Positions 25,057-35,093 of a DNA stretch of 64,000 nt are shown piece by piece. This stretch comes from Kribbella amoyensis (GTDB lineage Bacteria; Actinomycetota; Actinomycetes; Propionibacteriales; Kribbellaceae), in the NCBI RefSeq assembly GCF_007828865.1, contig NZ_VIVK01000001.1:930001-994000 (forward strand), written 5' to 3'. The notes below the pieces were generated by a model. That model made no database searches. It worked only from the letters and a program-made list of their open reading frames with translations, and was not told the DNA's origin. Within the stretch, counting starts at the first letter, position 1; every line of letters begins with the position of its first letter. A program made the position numbers and the translations under genes.

Positions 25057-25441
25057 GGGGTTCTCTCCGTTTGCGCTGCACGGTCAGGACAACATCGTCG
25101 AACGGCACGCTGATCGGCGCCGAAGGCTTGTGGATCGTCACGGCGGTCCCGGTGACGCGGGGATCGTCCAGGCACAGGTCCGCGATCCGCTGCGCCAGGG
25201 TCTCGATCAGGTCGACTGGATCGTTCTCGATCGCCTTGTGCACCCGCTCGGCGACCTCGCCGTAGTTCACGGTGTCGGCCAGGTCGTCCGAGGCCGCGGC
25301 GGGCCGGGTGTCCAGCTCGAGCCGGACGTCCACGACGAACTCCTGCCCGTCGGCCCGCTCGTGCGCGAACACCCCGTGCCGTCCGTACGCACGGATGCCA
25401 CGGATCTCGATCACGTCCGGAGGCGCCTCGGGACCGCTCAT
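25049..25441 (-). CDS. folB: Dihydroneopterin aldolase
   Basis: A 130-residue FolB, which converts dihydroneopterin to the hydroxymethyl pterin used by FolK, releasing glycolaldehyde. It has the family's IEIRGIRAYGRHGVFAHER opening, DTVNYGEVAERVH with the active-site Tyr, and LIETLAQRIADLCL with the conserved Glu; the C-terminal VTIHKPSAPI gives the catalytic Lys. AGGAGGAGG ahead of ATG 25441 fixes the start. The ATG overlaps the stop of the NTF2-like gene by 4 bp. Confidence 0.95.
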   Translation of the reverse strand: MSGPEAPPDVIEIRGIRAYGRHGVFAHERADGQEFVVDVRLELDTRPAAASDDLADTVNYGEVAERVHKAIENDPVDLIETLAQRIADLCLDDPRVTGTAVTIHKPSAPISVPFDDVVLTVQRKRREPRD

Positions 25442-25905
25442 TCCGCCTCCTCCTGTCGACCCCCAGACGACAGTACCGGTGAGGCATGGTGGATCCACAA
25501 CCGCCAGCCACCGGAAGTTCGCCGGAAAACGTTGGTGGCGAGCGCCTTGCCGCCCGCGAAGCCCTCCTCGGGCGCCCCGTCACCGGACGACAGCACGTTC
25601 TCGGTGCACGTGACGTACGCCACGTCGCCGTCCACCTGGACCTGGACGTCGGTGAGGAAGAACTGGATGTACGGGGTGTTGGCGAAGATCATCGCCCAGG
25701 CCCGCATCATCTCCTGGTACCCGGAGATGGCCGCGTTGCCGGGATGGATGCAGACCGGTTCCGGTTCGGGCAGCCAGACCGCGGCCATCAGGTCCAGGTC
25801 GCCGGCCTCGAACGCGTTGTAGAACGCGGTGTTCGCGGTCAGCACCGTGGTCTCGGCCGACGCCTCGGTACCGCGTCGCGGGCCGTCCGGCCGCTCGTCC
25901 GTCAT
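25438..25905 (-). CDS. NTF2/SnoaL-like domain protein in the folate operon
   Basis: A 155-residue protein with a single NTF2-like cone fold: NTAFYNAFEAGDLDLMAAVWL, then CIHPGNAAISGYQEMMRAWAMIF, two strands and a closing GGWRLWIHHASPVL. These are the marks of the SnoaL/'DUF4440' type, which may bind a small ligand or catalyse an isomerisation or hydrolysis. It sits between folP and folB with 4-bp overlaps at both ends, so it is made together with the folate enzymes. ATG 25905 follows GGGGAG. Whether it works on a pterin is unknown. Confidence 0.8.
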   Translation of the reverse strand: MTDERPDGPRRGTEASAETTVLTANTAFYNAFEAGDLDLMAAVWLPEPEPVCIHPGNAAISGYQEMMRAWAMIFANTPYIQFFLTDVQVQVDGDVAYVTCTENVLSSGDGAPEEGFAGGKALATNVFRRTSGGWRLWIHHASPVLSSGGRQEEAE

Positions 25906-26759
25906 ACCGCTCCCCACCTGCGCGCCACCCGGACCGCGTCCGCACTCGGTGCCACCGCGTGGGCCCGGACGCACCAGGCGCCGTTCGCGGCGGCGAGGGC
26001 GGAAACGGCCGCGCTCGCGTCGTCTCGTCGTACCGCCGGTCTGGGCTCACCGGTCTCCTCGTCGGCGAGCAGCCTACCGAGGAACGCCTTGCGGGAGGCA
26101 GCGATCAGCAAGGGTCGCTCCAGGACGGCGAACTCGCGCATCCGGCGGAGTACCTCCCAGTTGTGCTCCGCGTTCTTGGCGAAGCCGAGTCCGGGGTCCA
26201 CGGCGACCTTGTTCAGGTCCACGCCGGCCGCCCGCACCGCCTCGATCCGCTCGGCCAGTTCGGCGATCACCTCGGCCACCACGTCGTCGTACTCCGCGCG
26301 GCTCTGCATGTCGGCGGAGTGCCCGCGCCAGTGCATGCAGATGTACGCCGCGCCGCGGTCCGCGACCAGCGGCAGCATGTCCGGATCGGCGAGGCCGCCG
26401 GACACGTCGTTCACCATCACCGCACCCGCGTCCAGGGCGAGCTCGGCGACGTCGGAGCGCATCGTGTCGATCGAGATCAGCGCGCCCTCGGCCGTCAGCG
26501 TCTCGATCACCGGCAGCACCCGGCGGATCTCCTCGTCCTGGCTGGGCCGCTCCGCTCCCGGCCGGGTCGATTCCCCACCGACGTCGAGCAGGTCGGCGCC
26601 CTCGGCCATCAACTCCCGCCCGTGCCGGATCGCGGCGGCCGGTTCGAACCACTTCCCACCGTCCGAGAACGAGTCAGGGGTCACGTTGACGACACCCATC
26701 ACCAGACAACGATCCGGAGTGGGCAGTCCCTGCACATGAGTCGGTGGGGCAGTTCGCAC
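25902..26759 (-). CDS. folP: Dihydropteroate synthase
   Basis: A 285-residue TIM-barrel enzyme that joins p-aminobenzoate to the pterin pyrophosphate; the sulfonamide target. Motifs: VMGVVNVTPDSFSDGG, ADLLDVGGESTRPGA, ISIDTMRSDVAELAL, MVNDVSGG, VDPGLGFAKNAEHN, and ASRKAFLG near the C terminus. I take GTG 26759, since TACGGT lies 6 nt before it (26766-26771), giving a leaderless transcript; an in-frame GTG at 26795 would add 12 residues. It leads the folP-NTF2-folB-folK-DUF3180 operon; the next gene upstream is a secreted protease. Confidence 0.95.
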   Translation of the reverse strand: MRTAPPTHVQGLPTPDRCLVMGVVNVTPDSFSDGGKWFEPAAAIRHGRELMAEGADLLDVGGESTRPGAERPSQDEEIRRVLPVIETLTAEGALISIDTMRSDVAELALDAGAVMVNDVSGGLADPDMLPLVADRGAAYICMHWRGHSADMQSRAEYDDVVAEVIAELAERIEAVRAAGVDLNKVAVDPGLGFAKNAEHNWEVLRRMREFAVLERPLLIAASRKAFLGRLLADEETGEPRPAVRRDDASAAVSALAAANGAWCVRAHAVAPSADAVRVARRWGAV

Positions 26760-26840
26760 CCGACCACCGTAGTGGTCCGGCCCGAACCGCCCCACCCAGG
26801 TCCTGGGCCCCCATCGATCCTCGGGCGCCGCCGGGGATCG

Positions 26841-27956
26841 CTAACCCAGGACCAGGGAGGCGCCTGTGGCTGACAGGACCTCGCCGATCGGTTGGGAGTA
26901 CGACTCGTTGGTCTGTCCCTTCTTCCCCATGCACTGGCCGTCCATGAGAGCCGCGCCGCTGGTGATGCCGAGGGCGTAGTTCCCGGTCAGGTTGGCCCCG
27001 CCGGAGTCGCCGGACTCGACACACGCGGTGTGCTGGTACAGCCCCTTCACCACCTTGTTGGGGCCGTAGTTCACCGTCACGTTCTTGGCCACCACGCGCC
27101 CGCAGGTCCACTTGGTGGTCTTGCCCGACTTGCAGACGCTCGCGCCGACAGTGACGCCGGAGCGGCCCTGGATCGCGACGTGCTCGCCGTTCCAGCGTTC
27201 GACCGAGCCCTGCGGGTCCCAGCCGTCGATCACGCTGACACTGCCGTAGTCGTTGCCCGGGAAACTCGACGAACGGGTCTCGCCGAGCACGTACCCGTTG
27301 CGGGAGAACGACGGCTTGCCGGACGTGCAGTGCCCCGCGGTCAGGAAGATCCGGCTGCCGTTCTCGGTCCGGGCGTTGAAGCCCAGCGAGCAGGTGTAGC
27401 CGGTGTTCTTGTCCACCTGGACGCCGCCGCGCAGGCCGAAGTCGTCGGTCGGGGTGACCACACCGGCGGACCGCCGGATCGTCACCTTCGCGCCGTTCTC
27501 CTTGGCCTTGGCCAGGAAGCGCTGGGTGATCTTGTCCCGCGCGGTCGGCGGCACGGTGACCACCACGGTGCCGGTCCGTGGATCGACGAACCAGGCCCGC
27601 ACCTTGCCGGCGCTCGACCCGGTCGCCAGGCGATCCAGCTCGGCCTGCACCGACTGCAGCGCCTCGGCCGTGTACGGGACCAACTGGGGGATCGCGCCGG
27701 CCGCCCGGACCAGGGCCGCGGTCGTCTCGTCGGACACCGCGACGACGAGCTCACCGGCCTCGTCGAGATAACTGCCGATCGCCCGGGTCCCCAGCTGGGT
27801 CTCCACGGTGTCGGCCTTCAGCACCTGCTCCTGGAGCAACTGCTCCGGGTCGGCCACCGGGGAATCCGCTGCTGCGCCCCGTGCCGCGATCAGACCGGCC
27901 GCCGTCAGGGCGACGATTCCGGTGAGAGCGGCGCCGACCCGAAAACGCCGTGCCAT
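26841..27956 (-). CDS. Secreted trypsin-like serine protease (streptogrisin type, S1E-like)
   Basis: A 371-residue preproprotein. The signal peptide ends about residue 30 (ARGAAA), then a pro-region to about residue 165 holds VVVTVPPTARDKITQRF, resembling alpha-lytic-type prodomains. The mature chymotrypsin fold begins at DDFGLRGGVQV and carries the catalytic triad: FLTAGHC (His), GNDYGSV (Asp) and CVESGDSGGANL (Ser). Cysteine pairs expected for the family are present (CSLGF/GHC; CKSG/CGR; CVES/GQCM). It is a secreted endopeptidase. It is placed between folE and folP, which usually adjoin, and has its own Shine-Dalgarno (GAGGAGGAA) and palindrome upstream. Confidence 0.9.
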   Translation of the reverse strand: MARRFRVGAALTGIVALTAAGLIAARGAAADSPVADPEQLLQEQVLKADTVETQLGTRAIGSYLDEAGELVVAVSDETTAALVRAAGAIPQLVPYTAEALQSVQAELDRLATGSSAGKVRAWFVDPRTGTVVVTVPPTARDKITQRFLAKAKENGAKVTIRRSAGVVTPTDDFGLRGGVQVDKNTGYTCSLGFNARTENGSRIFLTAGHCTSGKPSFSRNGYVLGETRSSSFPGNDYGSVSVIDGWDPQGSVERWNGEHVAIQGRSGVTVGASVCKSGKTTKWTCGRVVAKNVTVNYGPNKVVKGLYQHTACVESGDSGGANLTGNYALGITSGAALMDGQCMGKKGQTNESYSQPIGEVLSATGASLVLG

Positions 27957-28001
27957 ACGTTCCTCCTCACGCGGCGCCCTGCCACCCGAGCCAAGGCGCC
28001 A

Positions 28002-28014
28002 CTACGGACCGTAG
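28002..28014. promoter_or_regulatory. Palindrome upstream of the secreted protease
   Basis: A perfect inverted repeat, CTACGG-A-CCGTAG, 45 bp before the protease ATG. A second, looser one (GGACA-N5-TGTCC) lies at 28021-28035. Position fits an operator of the protease promoter; the ligand is unknown. Confidence 0.45.
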
Positions 28015-28043
28015 GCGTTCGGACACGGAATGTCCATGGGTCA

Positions 28044-28074
28044 CCGCCCTGAATCTTCAACGATTCCAGGGCGG
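28044..28074 (-). terminator. Terminator hairpin after folE
   Basis: A stem of CCGCCCTG with CAGGGCGG, extended by AATC/GATT with one bulged base and a 6-nt loop, 45 bp past the folE stop. It would end the ftsH-folE transcript before the protease promoter. Confidence 0.65.
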
Positions 28075-28118
28075 CGGGGCTACGGCCGGAGCGGGAAGCT
28101 CGTCCGCGGGACGGCGGA

Positions 28119-28691
28119 TCAGCCGACGATCAGGCTCATCGCCTCGGCCCGGGTGACCGGGTCACGAAGCTGGCCGCGCACGGCCGACGTGATCGTCTTG
28201 GCGCCCGGTTTGCGGACGCCGCGCATCGTCATACAGAGGTGCTCGCACTCGACCACGACGATCACGCCCCGCGGTCCGAGCAGCTCGACCAGCGAGTCGG
28301 CGACCTGCGTCGTCAACCGCTCCTGCACCTGCGGCCGCTTCGCGTACACGTCCACCAGCCGCGCCAACTTCGACAGCCCGGTGATCCGCCCCTCCGCACT
28401 CGGGATGTACCCCACATGCGCCACCCCGGTGAACGGCACCAGATGATGCTCGCAGAGACTCCACACCTCGATGTCTTTGACCAGGACCATCTCGTCGTGG
28501 CCAAGGTCGAAAGTGGTGGTGAGGACGTCCGCGGCACTCTGCCCCAGCCCGCCGGCAATCTCCGCGTACGAGCGGGCCACCCGGGCCGGGGTCTCCTTCA
28601 GTCCTTCGCGGTCGGGGTCCTCACCGATGGCGATCAGCAGTTCGCGGATCGCCCGTTCGGCCCGGTCGTGGTCGAACTTCGGTGAGGTCAC
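28119..28691 (-). CDS. folE: GTP cyclohydrolase I
   Basis: A 190-residue type I GTP cyclohydrolase, which makes dihydroneopterin triphosphate, the entry to folate synthesis. Motifs: [37 protein letters not shown] with the Zn-binding Cys and His, [22 protein letters not shown], and [18 protein letters not shown] with the second Zn-binding Cys. GTG at 28691 lies 4 bp after ftsH, so the two are coupled in one operon. Confidence 0.97.
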   Translation of the reverse strand: MTSPKFDHDRAERAIRELLIAIGEDPDREGLKETPARVARSYAEIAGGLGQSAADVLTTTFDLGHDEMVLVKDIEVWSLCEHHLVPFTGVAHVGYIPSAEGRITGLSKLARLVDVYAKRPQVQERLTTQVADSLVELLGPRGVIVVVECEHLCMTMRGVRKPGAKTITSAVRGQLRDPVTRAEAMSLIVG

Positions 28692-28695
28692 CCGG

Positions 28696-30726
28696 TCACT
28701 CCGCCGGAGGGGTCGGGCCGCCGCCGTAGTTCGGTCCGTGCGCGGCCTCGTCCGGTCCGACCGATCCGCCCGGGATCACGTCGGACAGCGAGCCGTTCTG
28801 GTCGCCGCGGGTCGGGATCGGCATCACCGGCGGCTGGTCCGACGGCACCCGGGTGGACGAACCGGTCCAGGCCGGCCGCCGGTCCCGCTTGATCACCGGC
28901 GCGAAGACGCGGGCGATGTCGCCCTTGTCCAGCGTCTCCTTCTCCAGCAGCTCCTCGACCAGGCTGTCCAGGACGGCCCGGTTCTCGACCAGGATGTCGA
29001 ACGCCTCCTGGTGCGCGTTCAGGATCAGCTTGCCGACCTCCTCGTCGACCGCCGCGGCGATCTCCTCGGAGTAGTTGCGCTGGCTGCCCAGGTCGCGACC
29101 CAGGAACGGCTCGGACGAGTCCTGGCCGAACTTGATCGCGCCCAGCCGCTCGGTCATGCCGTACTGGGTGACCATCGCGCGCGCCAGGCCGGTCGCCTTC
29201 TCGATGTCGTTGCTGGCCCCGGTGGTCGGGTCGTGGAAGACCATCTCCTCGGCGGCGCGGCCACCGAGCATGTAGGCCAGCTTGTCGAGCATCTCGGACC
29301 GGGTGGTCGAGTACTTGTCCTCGTCCGGCAGCACCATCGTGTACCCGAGCGCGCGACCGCGCGGCAGGATCGTCACCTTGTGCACCGGGTCGGAGTGCGG
29401 CAGCGCCGCGGCGACCAGGGCGTGCCCGCCCTCGTGGTACGCGGTGAGCACCTTCTCCTTGTCGGACATCAGCCGGGTCCGGCGCTGCGGGCCGGCGATG
29501 ACGCGGTCGATCGCCTCGTCCAGCGCGAACTTGTCGATCTGCTGCTTGTTCAGCCGGGCGGTCAGCAGGGCCGCCTCGTTCAGCACGTTGGCCAGGTCGG
29601 CACCGGTGAAGCCCGGGGTCCGCCGCGCGACCGCCTCGAGGTCGGCGTTCTCCGCCATCGGCTTGCCGCGGGCGTGCACCTTCAGGATCTTCTCCCGGCC
29701 CGGCAGGTCGGGGGCGTCGACGGCGATCTGCCGGTCGAACCGGCCGGGGCGCAGCAGCGCCGGGTCCAGCACGTCGGGCCGGTTGGTGGCCGCGATCAGG
29801 ATCACGCCGCCGCGGACGTCGAAGCCGTCCATCTCGACCAGCAGCTGGTTCAGGGTCTGCTCGCGCTCGTCGTGGCCGCCGCCGAGGCCCGCGCCACGGT
29901 GCCGGCCGACGGCGTCGATCTCGTCGATGAAGACGATCGCCGGCGCGTTGGTCTTGGCCTGCTCGAACAGGTCGCGCACCCGGGAGGCACCGACACCGAC
30001 GAACATCTCGACGAAGTCCGAACCGGAGATGGAGTAGAACGGGACGCCCGCCTCACCCGCGACCGCCCGCGCCAGCAGGGTCTTACCGGTACCCGGCTGG
30101 CCGTACAGCAGGACGCCCTTGGGGATCTTGGCGCCGACCGCCTGGAACTTGCCCGGCTCCTGCAGGAACTCCTTGATCTCGCCGAGCTCCTCGATCGCCT
30201 CGTCGCACCCGGCCACGTCGGAGAACGTGGTCTTCGGGGTGTCCTTGGTGATCAGCTTGGCCTTCGACTTGGCGAAGCTCATCACCCGGGAGCCGCCACC
30301 CTGCATCGAGTTCATCAGGAAGATGAAGACGACCGCGATCAGCAGGAACGGGATCAGCGTGGAGAACACCTGGCCGATGAAGCTCGGCTTCGGGTTCTCG
30401 ACGTCGTACCGCTCGACCTTCTTGTCGTCGTACAGCTTCTGCAGCGACTGGCCGAGGCTGTTCGCCTGGCCGTCCACCCAGTGCGCCCGGATCTTGGTGC
30501 CGTCGGTCTTCTCGACCCGGATCTCCTGATCGGGATCGATCAGCGTGACCGACTTGATGACCTTGTCGTTCGACGTCGTGGCCTGCTGGATCACCTGGAC
30601 GACCTGGCCGGTGGGCTCGGTCTTGTACCCGGACGAGCCGGTCAGGAGCTGCCCGATCACCAGGACGCCCAGGAAGGCGACGACGATCCAGAACAGGGGT
30701 CCGCGGAAGATGCGCTTCACGTCCAT
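28696..30726 (-). CDS. ftsH: ATP-dependent zinc metalloprotease FtsH
   Basis: A 676-residue membrane-bound AAA+ protease. Two membrane helices (residues 9-28 and about 120-138) flank a periplasmic-side domain. The AAA module carries Walker A ([13 protein letters not shown], from residue 208), Walker B ([11 protein letters not shown]) and the second-region arginines ([11 protein letters not shown]). The peptidase site HEGGHALVA holds the Zn-binding His pair, and a later Asp/Glu completes it. It degrades misassembled membrane proteins and short-lived regulators. The C terminus is a disordered Pro/Gly-rich tail. The next gene, folE, begins 4 bp later; hpt and tilS precede it beyond a terminator. 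Confidence 0.97.
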   Translation of the reverse strand: MDVKRIFRGPLFWIVVAFLGVLVIGQLLTGSSGYKTEPTGQVVQVIQQATTSNDKVIKSVTLIDPDQEIRVEKTDGTKIRAHWVDGQANSLGQSLQKLYDDKKVERYDVENPKPSFIGQVFSTLIPFLLIAVVFIFLMNSMQGGGSRVMSFAKSKAKLITKDTPKTTFSDVAGCDEAIEELGEIKEFLQEPGKFQAVGAKIPKGVLLYGQPGTGKTLLARAVAGEAGVPFYSISGSDFVEMFVGVGASRVRDLFEQAKTNAPAIVFIDEIDAVGRHRGAGLGGGHDEREQTLNQLLVEMDGFDVRGGVILIAATNRPDVLDPALLRPGRFDRQIAVDAPDLPGREKILKVHARGKPMAENADLEAVARRTPGFTGADLANVLNEAALLTARLNKQQIDKFALDEAIDRVIAGPQRRTRLMSDKEKVLTAYHEGGHALVAAALPHSDPVHKVTILPRGRALGYTMVLPDEDKYSTTRSEMLDKLAYMLGGRAAEEMVFHDPTTGASNDIEKATGLARAMVTQYGMTERLGAIKFGQDSSEPFLGRDLGSQRNYSEEIAAAVDEEVGKLILNAHQEAFDILVENRAVLDSLVEELLEKETLDKGDIARVFAPVIKRDRRPAWTGSSTRVPSDQPPVMPIPTRGDQNGSLSDVIPGGSVGPDEAAHGPNYGGGPTPPAE

Positions 30727-30806
30727 GATCGAGGCTTACGCCCCGTCCCTCCTAGCTCAGCAGGCCCGGGTGAGAGGGCCTTTGACGGTAACACCAGTCC
30801 AAGTGT

Positions 30807-30836
30807 CTCGTGTCGGGCAAGCCTGCCCATCACGAG
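30807..30836 (-). terminator. Terminator-like hairpin after hpt, before ftsH
   Basis: An inverted repeat CTCGTG-tc-GGGCA-loop-TGCCC-at-CACGAG, 91 bp past the hpt stop on the same strand. It can end the tilS-hpt transcript or lie in the ftsH leader. The 200 bp between hpt and ftsH hold no gene. Confidence 0.55.
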
Positions 30837-30926
30837 GGTCACCTGAAACGACGGTACGGTCCGTTGTACAGGCTGTCACCAAGTACCGCTCCCGGCCAGG
30901 CCCCCGCCGCCGGTGTGATCCCGGAG

Positions 30927-31478
30927 TCAGGAGTAGACGTGCGGGGCCAGCGTGGCCACGCAGCGCAGGTTCCGGTACTTCTCGGCGTAGTCGAGGCCGT
31001 ACCCGACCACGAACTCGTCCGGGATGTCGAAGCCCACGTACTTGACCGGTACCGCCATCTTGGCCGCGTCCGGCTTGCGGAACGCGGTGCAGATCTCGAC
31101 CGAGGCCGGCTGCCGGGACTGCAGGTTGCTGACCAGCCAGGTCAGGGTCAGACCGGTGTCGATGATGTCCTCGACGATCAGCACGTGCCGGTTGGTGATG
31201 TCGGTGTCCAGGTCCTTGAGGATCCGGACCACCCCGGACGACTTGGTCCCGGAGCCGTAGGACGAGATCGCCATCCAGTCCATCTCGACGTGCCGGCTGA
31301 ACGACCGGGCCAGGTCGGCCATCACCATCACGGCGCCCTTGAGGACACCGATCACCAGCAGGTCCTTGCCCTCGTAGTCCGCCTCGATCCGGGCCGCCAG
31401 CTCCTTGAGCTTGGCCAGGATCTCCTCCTCGGAATGGAGGATCTCGGTCAGGTCCTTCTCGATGTCCGCCGCATCCAC
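30927..31478 (-). CDS. hpt: Hypoxanthine phosphoribosyltransferase
   Basis: A 183-residue type I phosphoribosyltransferase that salvages hypoxanthine or guanine with PRPP. The PRPP loop is VLIVEDIIDTGLTLTWL; other marks are KDLLVIGVLKGAVMVMADLARS near the N terminus, a SSYGSGTKSSG flexible loop, and VGFDIPDEFVVGYGLDYAEKYRNL at the base-binding site. GTG 31478 is 4 bp after tilS. tilS-hpt-ftsH order is widespread in bacteria. Confidence 0.96.
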   Translation of the reverse strand: MDAADIEKDLTEILHSEEEILAKLKELAARIEADYEGKDLLVIGVLKGAVMVMADLARSFSRHVEMDWMAISSYGSGTKSSGVVRILKDLDTDITNRHVLIVEDIIDTGLTLTWLVSNLQSRQPASVEICTAFRKPDAAKMAVPVKYVGFDIPDEFVVGYGLDYAEKYRNLRCVATLAPHVYS

Positions 31479-31482
31479 CCGC

Positions 31483-32574
31483 TCAGCCTGTCACACCCGT
31501 GGCCAGGACGATGAACCCGCCCCGGCGGATCGCCCGGACGCCTTGTGGGAGGTCGATCCAGCGCTGCCCGCGCCACCCGGTGATCAGGGTGTCGACGGCC
31601 GCGACGTGGCCCGCGGTGAGGTCGTTCGCGCGGCACCCGGCCTCCAGCGCGGCCTGCCGCAGCACCCGGGTCCGCAGGGCCGGCGGCTCCACCTCGAGCA
31701 TGCCGATGTCGCAGACCACCTGGTCCTCGGCACGGCGGACCGCGGTCTCGGCCAGGTCGGCGGCGAGGGCGTCCAGCGCGTCGGCGTCGGCGCGCAGCAG
31801 TCCCGCGGTCCGGGCGAGCGCCTCGACCACGCCGGGACCGAGCGCCTCCTCCAGGACCGGGAGCACCTCGTGCCGTACCCGGACCCGGGTGTACTGCGGG
31901 TCGTCGTTGTGCGGGTCGTGCCAGGGGCGCAGGCCGGACGCGATACAAGCGGCGGCCGTGGTCGCGCGGGGTACCTCCAGCAGCGGCCGGCGGAGCAACC
32001 CGGCGACCGGGGCCATCCCCGCGAGCGACCGTGCCCCGGATCCACGGGCCAGCCCGAGCAGTACGGTCTCGGCCTGGTCGTCGCGGGTATGGCCGAGCAG
32101 GACCACGTCCGCCTGGACCTCGTCCGCGATCTCCCGCAGAGCGTCGTACCGTGCGGTCCGGGCTGCCGCCTCGGGTCCACCTTCGACGCCGACCTCGACA
32201 GCGCGTACCCGGACCGGGTCGAGGCCCAACGACCGGCACTGCTCGGCCGCGGTCTCCGCGACCCGCGCCGAATCGGCCTGCAATCCGTGATCCACGACGA
32301 CGGCCCCGGCGCGCAGCCCCAGCTTGGGAGCCTCGAACGCGGTCGCCGCCGCCAGCGCGAGCGAGTCCGCCCCACCGGAACACGCGACCAGTACCGTCGT
32401 CCCGCGCGGCAGGTCGGCCAGCGCGATCCGCACCGCCTCGCGGGTCCGGGCGACGGCAGGATGCAGCTTGCCCCGCCGCTCCTCGACCACGTCCTCCGCG
32501 CTGGTCCGCGACTCCCCCGACCCGGAGCCAGGGTCCGGGTCGGCGTCAGCCGTGGAGCCGGGTGACCCAGGCAT
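31483..32574 (-). CDS. tilS: tRNA(Ile)-lysidine synthetase
   Basis: A 363-residue N-type ATP pyrophosphatase that makes lysidine at C34 of the isoleucine tRNA reading AUA. The PP-loop is [17 protein letters not shown] (from about residue 61), then [12 protein letters not shown] and [23 protein letters not shown]. The C-terminal region after about residue 270 has the family's [21 protein letters not shown] end. The first 35 residues are acidic and extra. Its ATG lies 29 nt inside the upstream zinc protease gene, and hpt follows after 4 bp. Confidence 0.94.
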   Translation of the reverse strand: MPGSPGSTADADPDPGSGSGESRTSAEDVVEERRGKLHPAVARTREAVRIALADLPRGTTVLVACSGGADSLALAAATAFEAPKLGLRAGAVVVDHGLQADSARVAETAAEQCRSLGLDPVRVRAVEVGVEGGPEAAARTARYDALREIADEVQADVVLLGHTRDDQAETVLLGLARGSGARSLAGMAPVAGLLRRPLLEVPRATTAAACIASGLRPWHDPHNDDPQYTRVRVRHEVLPVLEEALGPGVVEALARTAGLLRADADALDALAADLAETAVRRAEDQVVCDIGMLEVEPPALRTRVLRQAALEAGCRANDLTAGHVAAVDTLITGWRGQRWIDLPQGVRAIRRGGFIVLATGVTG

Positions 32575-33643
32575 CGGGGTTGGCGATCTCGTGCTTGGTC
32601 GGCAGCGTGTTCGGCCCCGTCCAGACCCGGTTGAAGCCCTCCATGCCGACGCGGTCCACCACCCGGCGGACGAACGCGGCGCCGTCCTGGTACTGCCGCA
32701 GCTTGGCGTCCAGCCCGAGCAGGCGCTTGAGCAGCTGGTCCACCGGGTTCCCGCCTTGCCGGCGCGAGGTGAACTTGGACCGGATCGTGTCCACGGTCGG
32801 GATGACCGACGGGCCGACCCCGTCCATCACGAAGTCCGCGTGGCCCTCGAGCAGCGACATCACCGCGGTCAGCCGGTCCAGCACGGCGCGCTGCTCGGGC
32901 GACTGCATCAGGTCGACCAGGCTCAACTCGCCGTCACCCTTCACCGACCGGCCCAGCCGCTGCACGGCCTCGCGGAACATCGCCGCGTACGCCGAGGCGT
33001 CCAGCTCGGCCTGGTCGAGGAACAGCGCGATCTCGGAGCGGAGGTGGTCCCGCAGCCACGGGACCGCGGTGAACTGGACCCGGTGCGTCTCCTCGTGCAG
33101 GCAGACCCAGAGCCGGAAGTCGCGCGGGACGACCTTGAGCTCGGACTCCACGTGCATCACGTTCGGCGCGACCAGCAGCAGCCGTCCGGTCAGGCCGGGG
33201 CGGTCCGGGTCGGGCTCGGACGGGTAGAACGGGTCGAACTGGCCGAGTACCCGCGACGACAGGAACGCGAGCAGCGCGCCCGCCTCGATCGCGGTGACCC
33301 GGGAGCCGACCGCGGACGAGATGCCGCCGTTCGCGCTCTCCTGCTTCTCCCGCAGCTTGTCGGCCAGCGGCTGGAGCACGGTCCGGAAGCCGTCCGCGTT
33401 CGCCTGCACCCAGCCCGGCCGGTCCACGATCACCACCGGCGCGGTCGCCGAGGTCGCCTCCAGCCCGGTGAACTCGCGGACGTGGTGCTCGGAGTCCGCG
33501 GCGAACTGCCGCAGCTCGGCCACCACTTGATCCGCCTCCGCCCGGCTCACCGCCGGCCCGGGCCGCAGCAACCTCCGCGCCACCCCGGTCGCCAGCTGCC
33601 AGTCGACCATCTCAGCCGCGGTCCCGCCTTCCGCCGTACTCAT
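32546..33643 (-). CDS. DUF2342-type zinc-dependent metalloprotease
   Basis: A 365-residue protein of the actinobacterial 'zinc-dependent metalloprotease' family (DUF2342/TIGR03624). The Zn site reads [10 protein letters not shown] (HExxH), with a downstream Glu in [11 protein letters not shown]. Other conserved blocks are [22 protein letters not shown] and [17 protein letters not shown] at the C end. Substrate unknown. TAAAGT (33650-33655, minus strand) is 6 nt before the ATG, a strong leaderless candidate, so tilS and hpt may be served by this promoter. It adjoins tilS, as in Streptomyces and Mycobacterium. Confidence 0.9.
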   Translation of the reverse strand: MSTAEGGTAAEMVDWQLATGVARRLLRPGPAVSRAEADQVVAELRQFAADSEHHVREFTGLEATSATAPVVIVDRPGWVQANADGFRTVLQPLADKLREKQESANGGISSAVGSRVTAIEAGALLAFLSSRVLGQFDPFYPSEPDPDRPGLTGRLLLVAPNVMHVESELKVVPRDFRLWVCLHEETHRVQFTAVPWLRDHLRSEIALFLDQAELDASAYAAMFREAVQRLGRSVKGDGELSLVDLMQSPEQRAVLDRLTAVMSLLEGHADFVMDGVGPSVIPTVDTIRSKFTSRRQGGNPVDQLLKRLLGLDAKLRQYQDGAAFVRRVVDRVGMEGFNRVWTGPNTLPTKHEIANPDAWVTRLHG

Positions 33644-33680
33644 GTTTTGACTTTAGTAGCTGGTGCAAACACGCGCTCGA

Positions 33681-35042
33681 TCAGCCGGTGCAACCGCAAC
33701 TGGCGAGCGCCGCGGAGGCTCGGTCCAGGGCGGCGCGGGCCTGGAGTGGTTTGTCGGCCGGGACACTGTCGGTCGCGACCGCGAAGACCAGGACGGTGCC
33801 GGTCCTCGTGCGGACCAGCCCGGACAGCGAGTGGACGCCGGTCAGCGTGCCCGTCTTGGCGCGGACGAAGCCCGTACCGGCCGACGTCCCCGGGGAGGCG
33901 AACCGCTCGGCCAGGCTGCCGGTGAACCCGGCCACGGGGAGTCCGCTGATCAGGTGCCGCAACTCCGGCTGGGCCACGGCGACCCGGACCGCTCCGGCGA
34001 GGACGTCCAGCGGGACCTGGTTCGTCCGGGACAGCCCGCTGCCGTCCTCGATGCGCGCCTTGCTCACGTCCAGGCCCAGCTTGGTCAGCGTCGCCCGCAA
34101 TCCCTTGATGCCGCCCGCGTACGAGCCGCCGTTGCCGGTCGCGACCCCGACCTGGCGGAGCAGGACCTCGGCGCCGTCGTTGTCGCTGTGCAGGTTCACG
34201 TACTCGACCAGGTCACCGAGCGGCGCGGACCGGACGGTGGCCACCTCGGTCGCGGCCGCCGGGGCCTTCGCCGGCTTGACCGACGCGGCCACGGTGATCC
34301 CGGCCGCGCGGAGCAGCTTGGCGAACGACGTGGCTGCCGCCTGCGCCGGGGAGGGCGCCCGCTTGGCCATCCCCGGGGACAGCCGCCCCTCGTTCACCCA
34401 GAGCGCCGAGGTCGGGGCCGCGATGCCCTCGGTGACGTAGTTCGGCTGCCACTTCGCGTTGACGGCCGGACCGGAGAACAGGGTCGCGTCGTACGACAGG
34501 GTGACGCTCGCAACCCCGTCCGCCTTGAGCGCCTTCGCCGTCCTGGTGGCCAGGTCCTGAAGTGTCGCCCTGACCGGGAAGTCCAGCGGGTCCTTGGATC
34601 GCTGCACGGTCAGCAACGGGTCCCCGCCACCGACCAGTACCAGCGAACCGCCGCTGCGGACCGTCTTGGTGGTGAACAGGTGGTCCGGCCCGATCGCCTC
34701 CAGCGCCGCCACCGTGGTCAGCAGCTTCAGCGTGGACGCCGGGACGAACGGCTTCGTGGTCCCGACCGAGTACAGCGTCTTGTTGCGCGACGCGTCGTAC
34801 ACGTACGCCCCGTAGTGCTTGCCGAGCGACGGGTCCCGCAACGCGGCCAGCAGCGCCTTCTGGACCCCGGCCGTGGCCGGGGCCGCGCCCTCCGGTTTCG
34901 CCGGTGCGAGCACCGGTGGAGCAGCCGTCGCACCGGTGGCGGACTGCGACGAGCCGGGTACGGCCTGCGCTCCGCCGGCGAGTCCGGTGAGGACGGCCCC
35001 CGCCAGCAGCGTGACGAAGACCGCACGAGGACTACGGGTCAC
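33681..35042 (-). CDS. dacB: D-alanyl-D-alanine carboxypeptidase/endopeptidase (PBP4 family)
   Basis: A 453-residue exported peptidase that trims or cuts peptidoglycan stem peptides. Its signal peptide runs from GTG 35042 ([18 protein letters not shown]) to about AQA, residue 27. The three S13 motifs are present: PASTLKLL (Ser nucleophile and Lys), HSDN (SxN) and RAKTGTL (KTG). AGGGAG precedes the GTG. In-frame codons to 35639 lie inside ppa and are not part of it. It is divergent from ppa over 51 bp, and ends 37 bp before the zinc protease start. Confidence 0.93.
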   Translation of the reverse strand: MTRSPRAVFVTLLAGAVLTGLAGGAQAVPGSSQSATGATAAPPVLAPAKPEGAAPATAGVQKALLAALRDPSLGKHYGAYVYDASRNKTLYSVGTTKPFVPASTLKLLTTVAALEAIGPDHLFTTKTVRSGGSLVLVGGGDPLLTVQRSKDPLDFPVRATLQDLATRTAKALKADGVASVTLSYDATLFSGPAVNAKWQPNYVTEGIAAPTSALWVNEGRLSPGMAKRAPSPAQAAATSFAKLLRAAGITVAASVKPAKAPAAATEVATVRSAPLGDLVEYVNLHSDNDGAEVLLRQVGVATGNGGSYAGGIKGLRATLTKLGLDVSKARIEDGSGLSRTNQVPLDVLAGAVRVAVAQPELRHLISGLPVAGFTGSLAERFASPGTSAGTGFVRAKTGTLTGVHSLSGLVRTRTGTVLVFAVATDSVPADKPLQARAALDRASAALASCGCTG

Positions 35043-35093
35043 CGGGCTGCTCCCTGTCAATCGGTCGGTCGGAACCGTGACAGTATCTGCCGT

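Noticed and set aside
31483..33643. Frameshift between the zinc protease and tilS
   Set aside because: The 29-bp overlap is a normal coupled arrangement; both proteins have complete ends.
33663..35093. Extension of ppa upstream through the dacB region
   Set aside because: The frame is open only as the shadow of dacB; class A pyrophosphatases start at [10 protein letters not shown].
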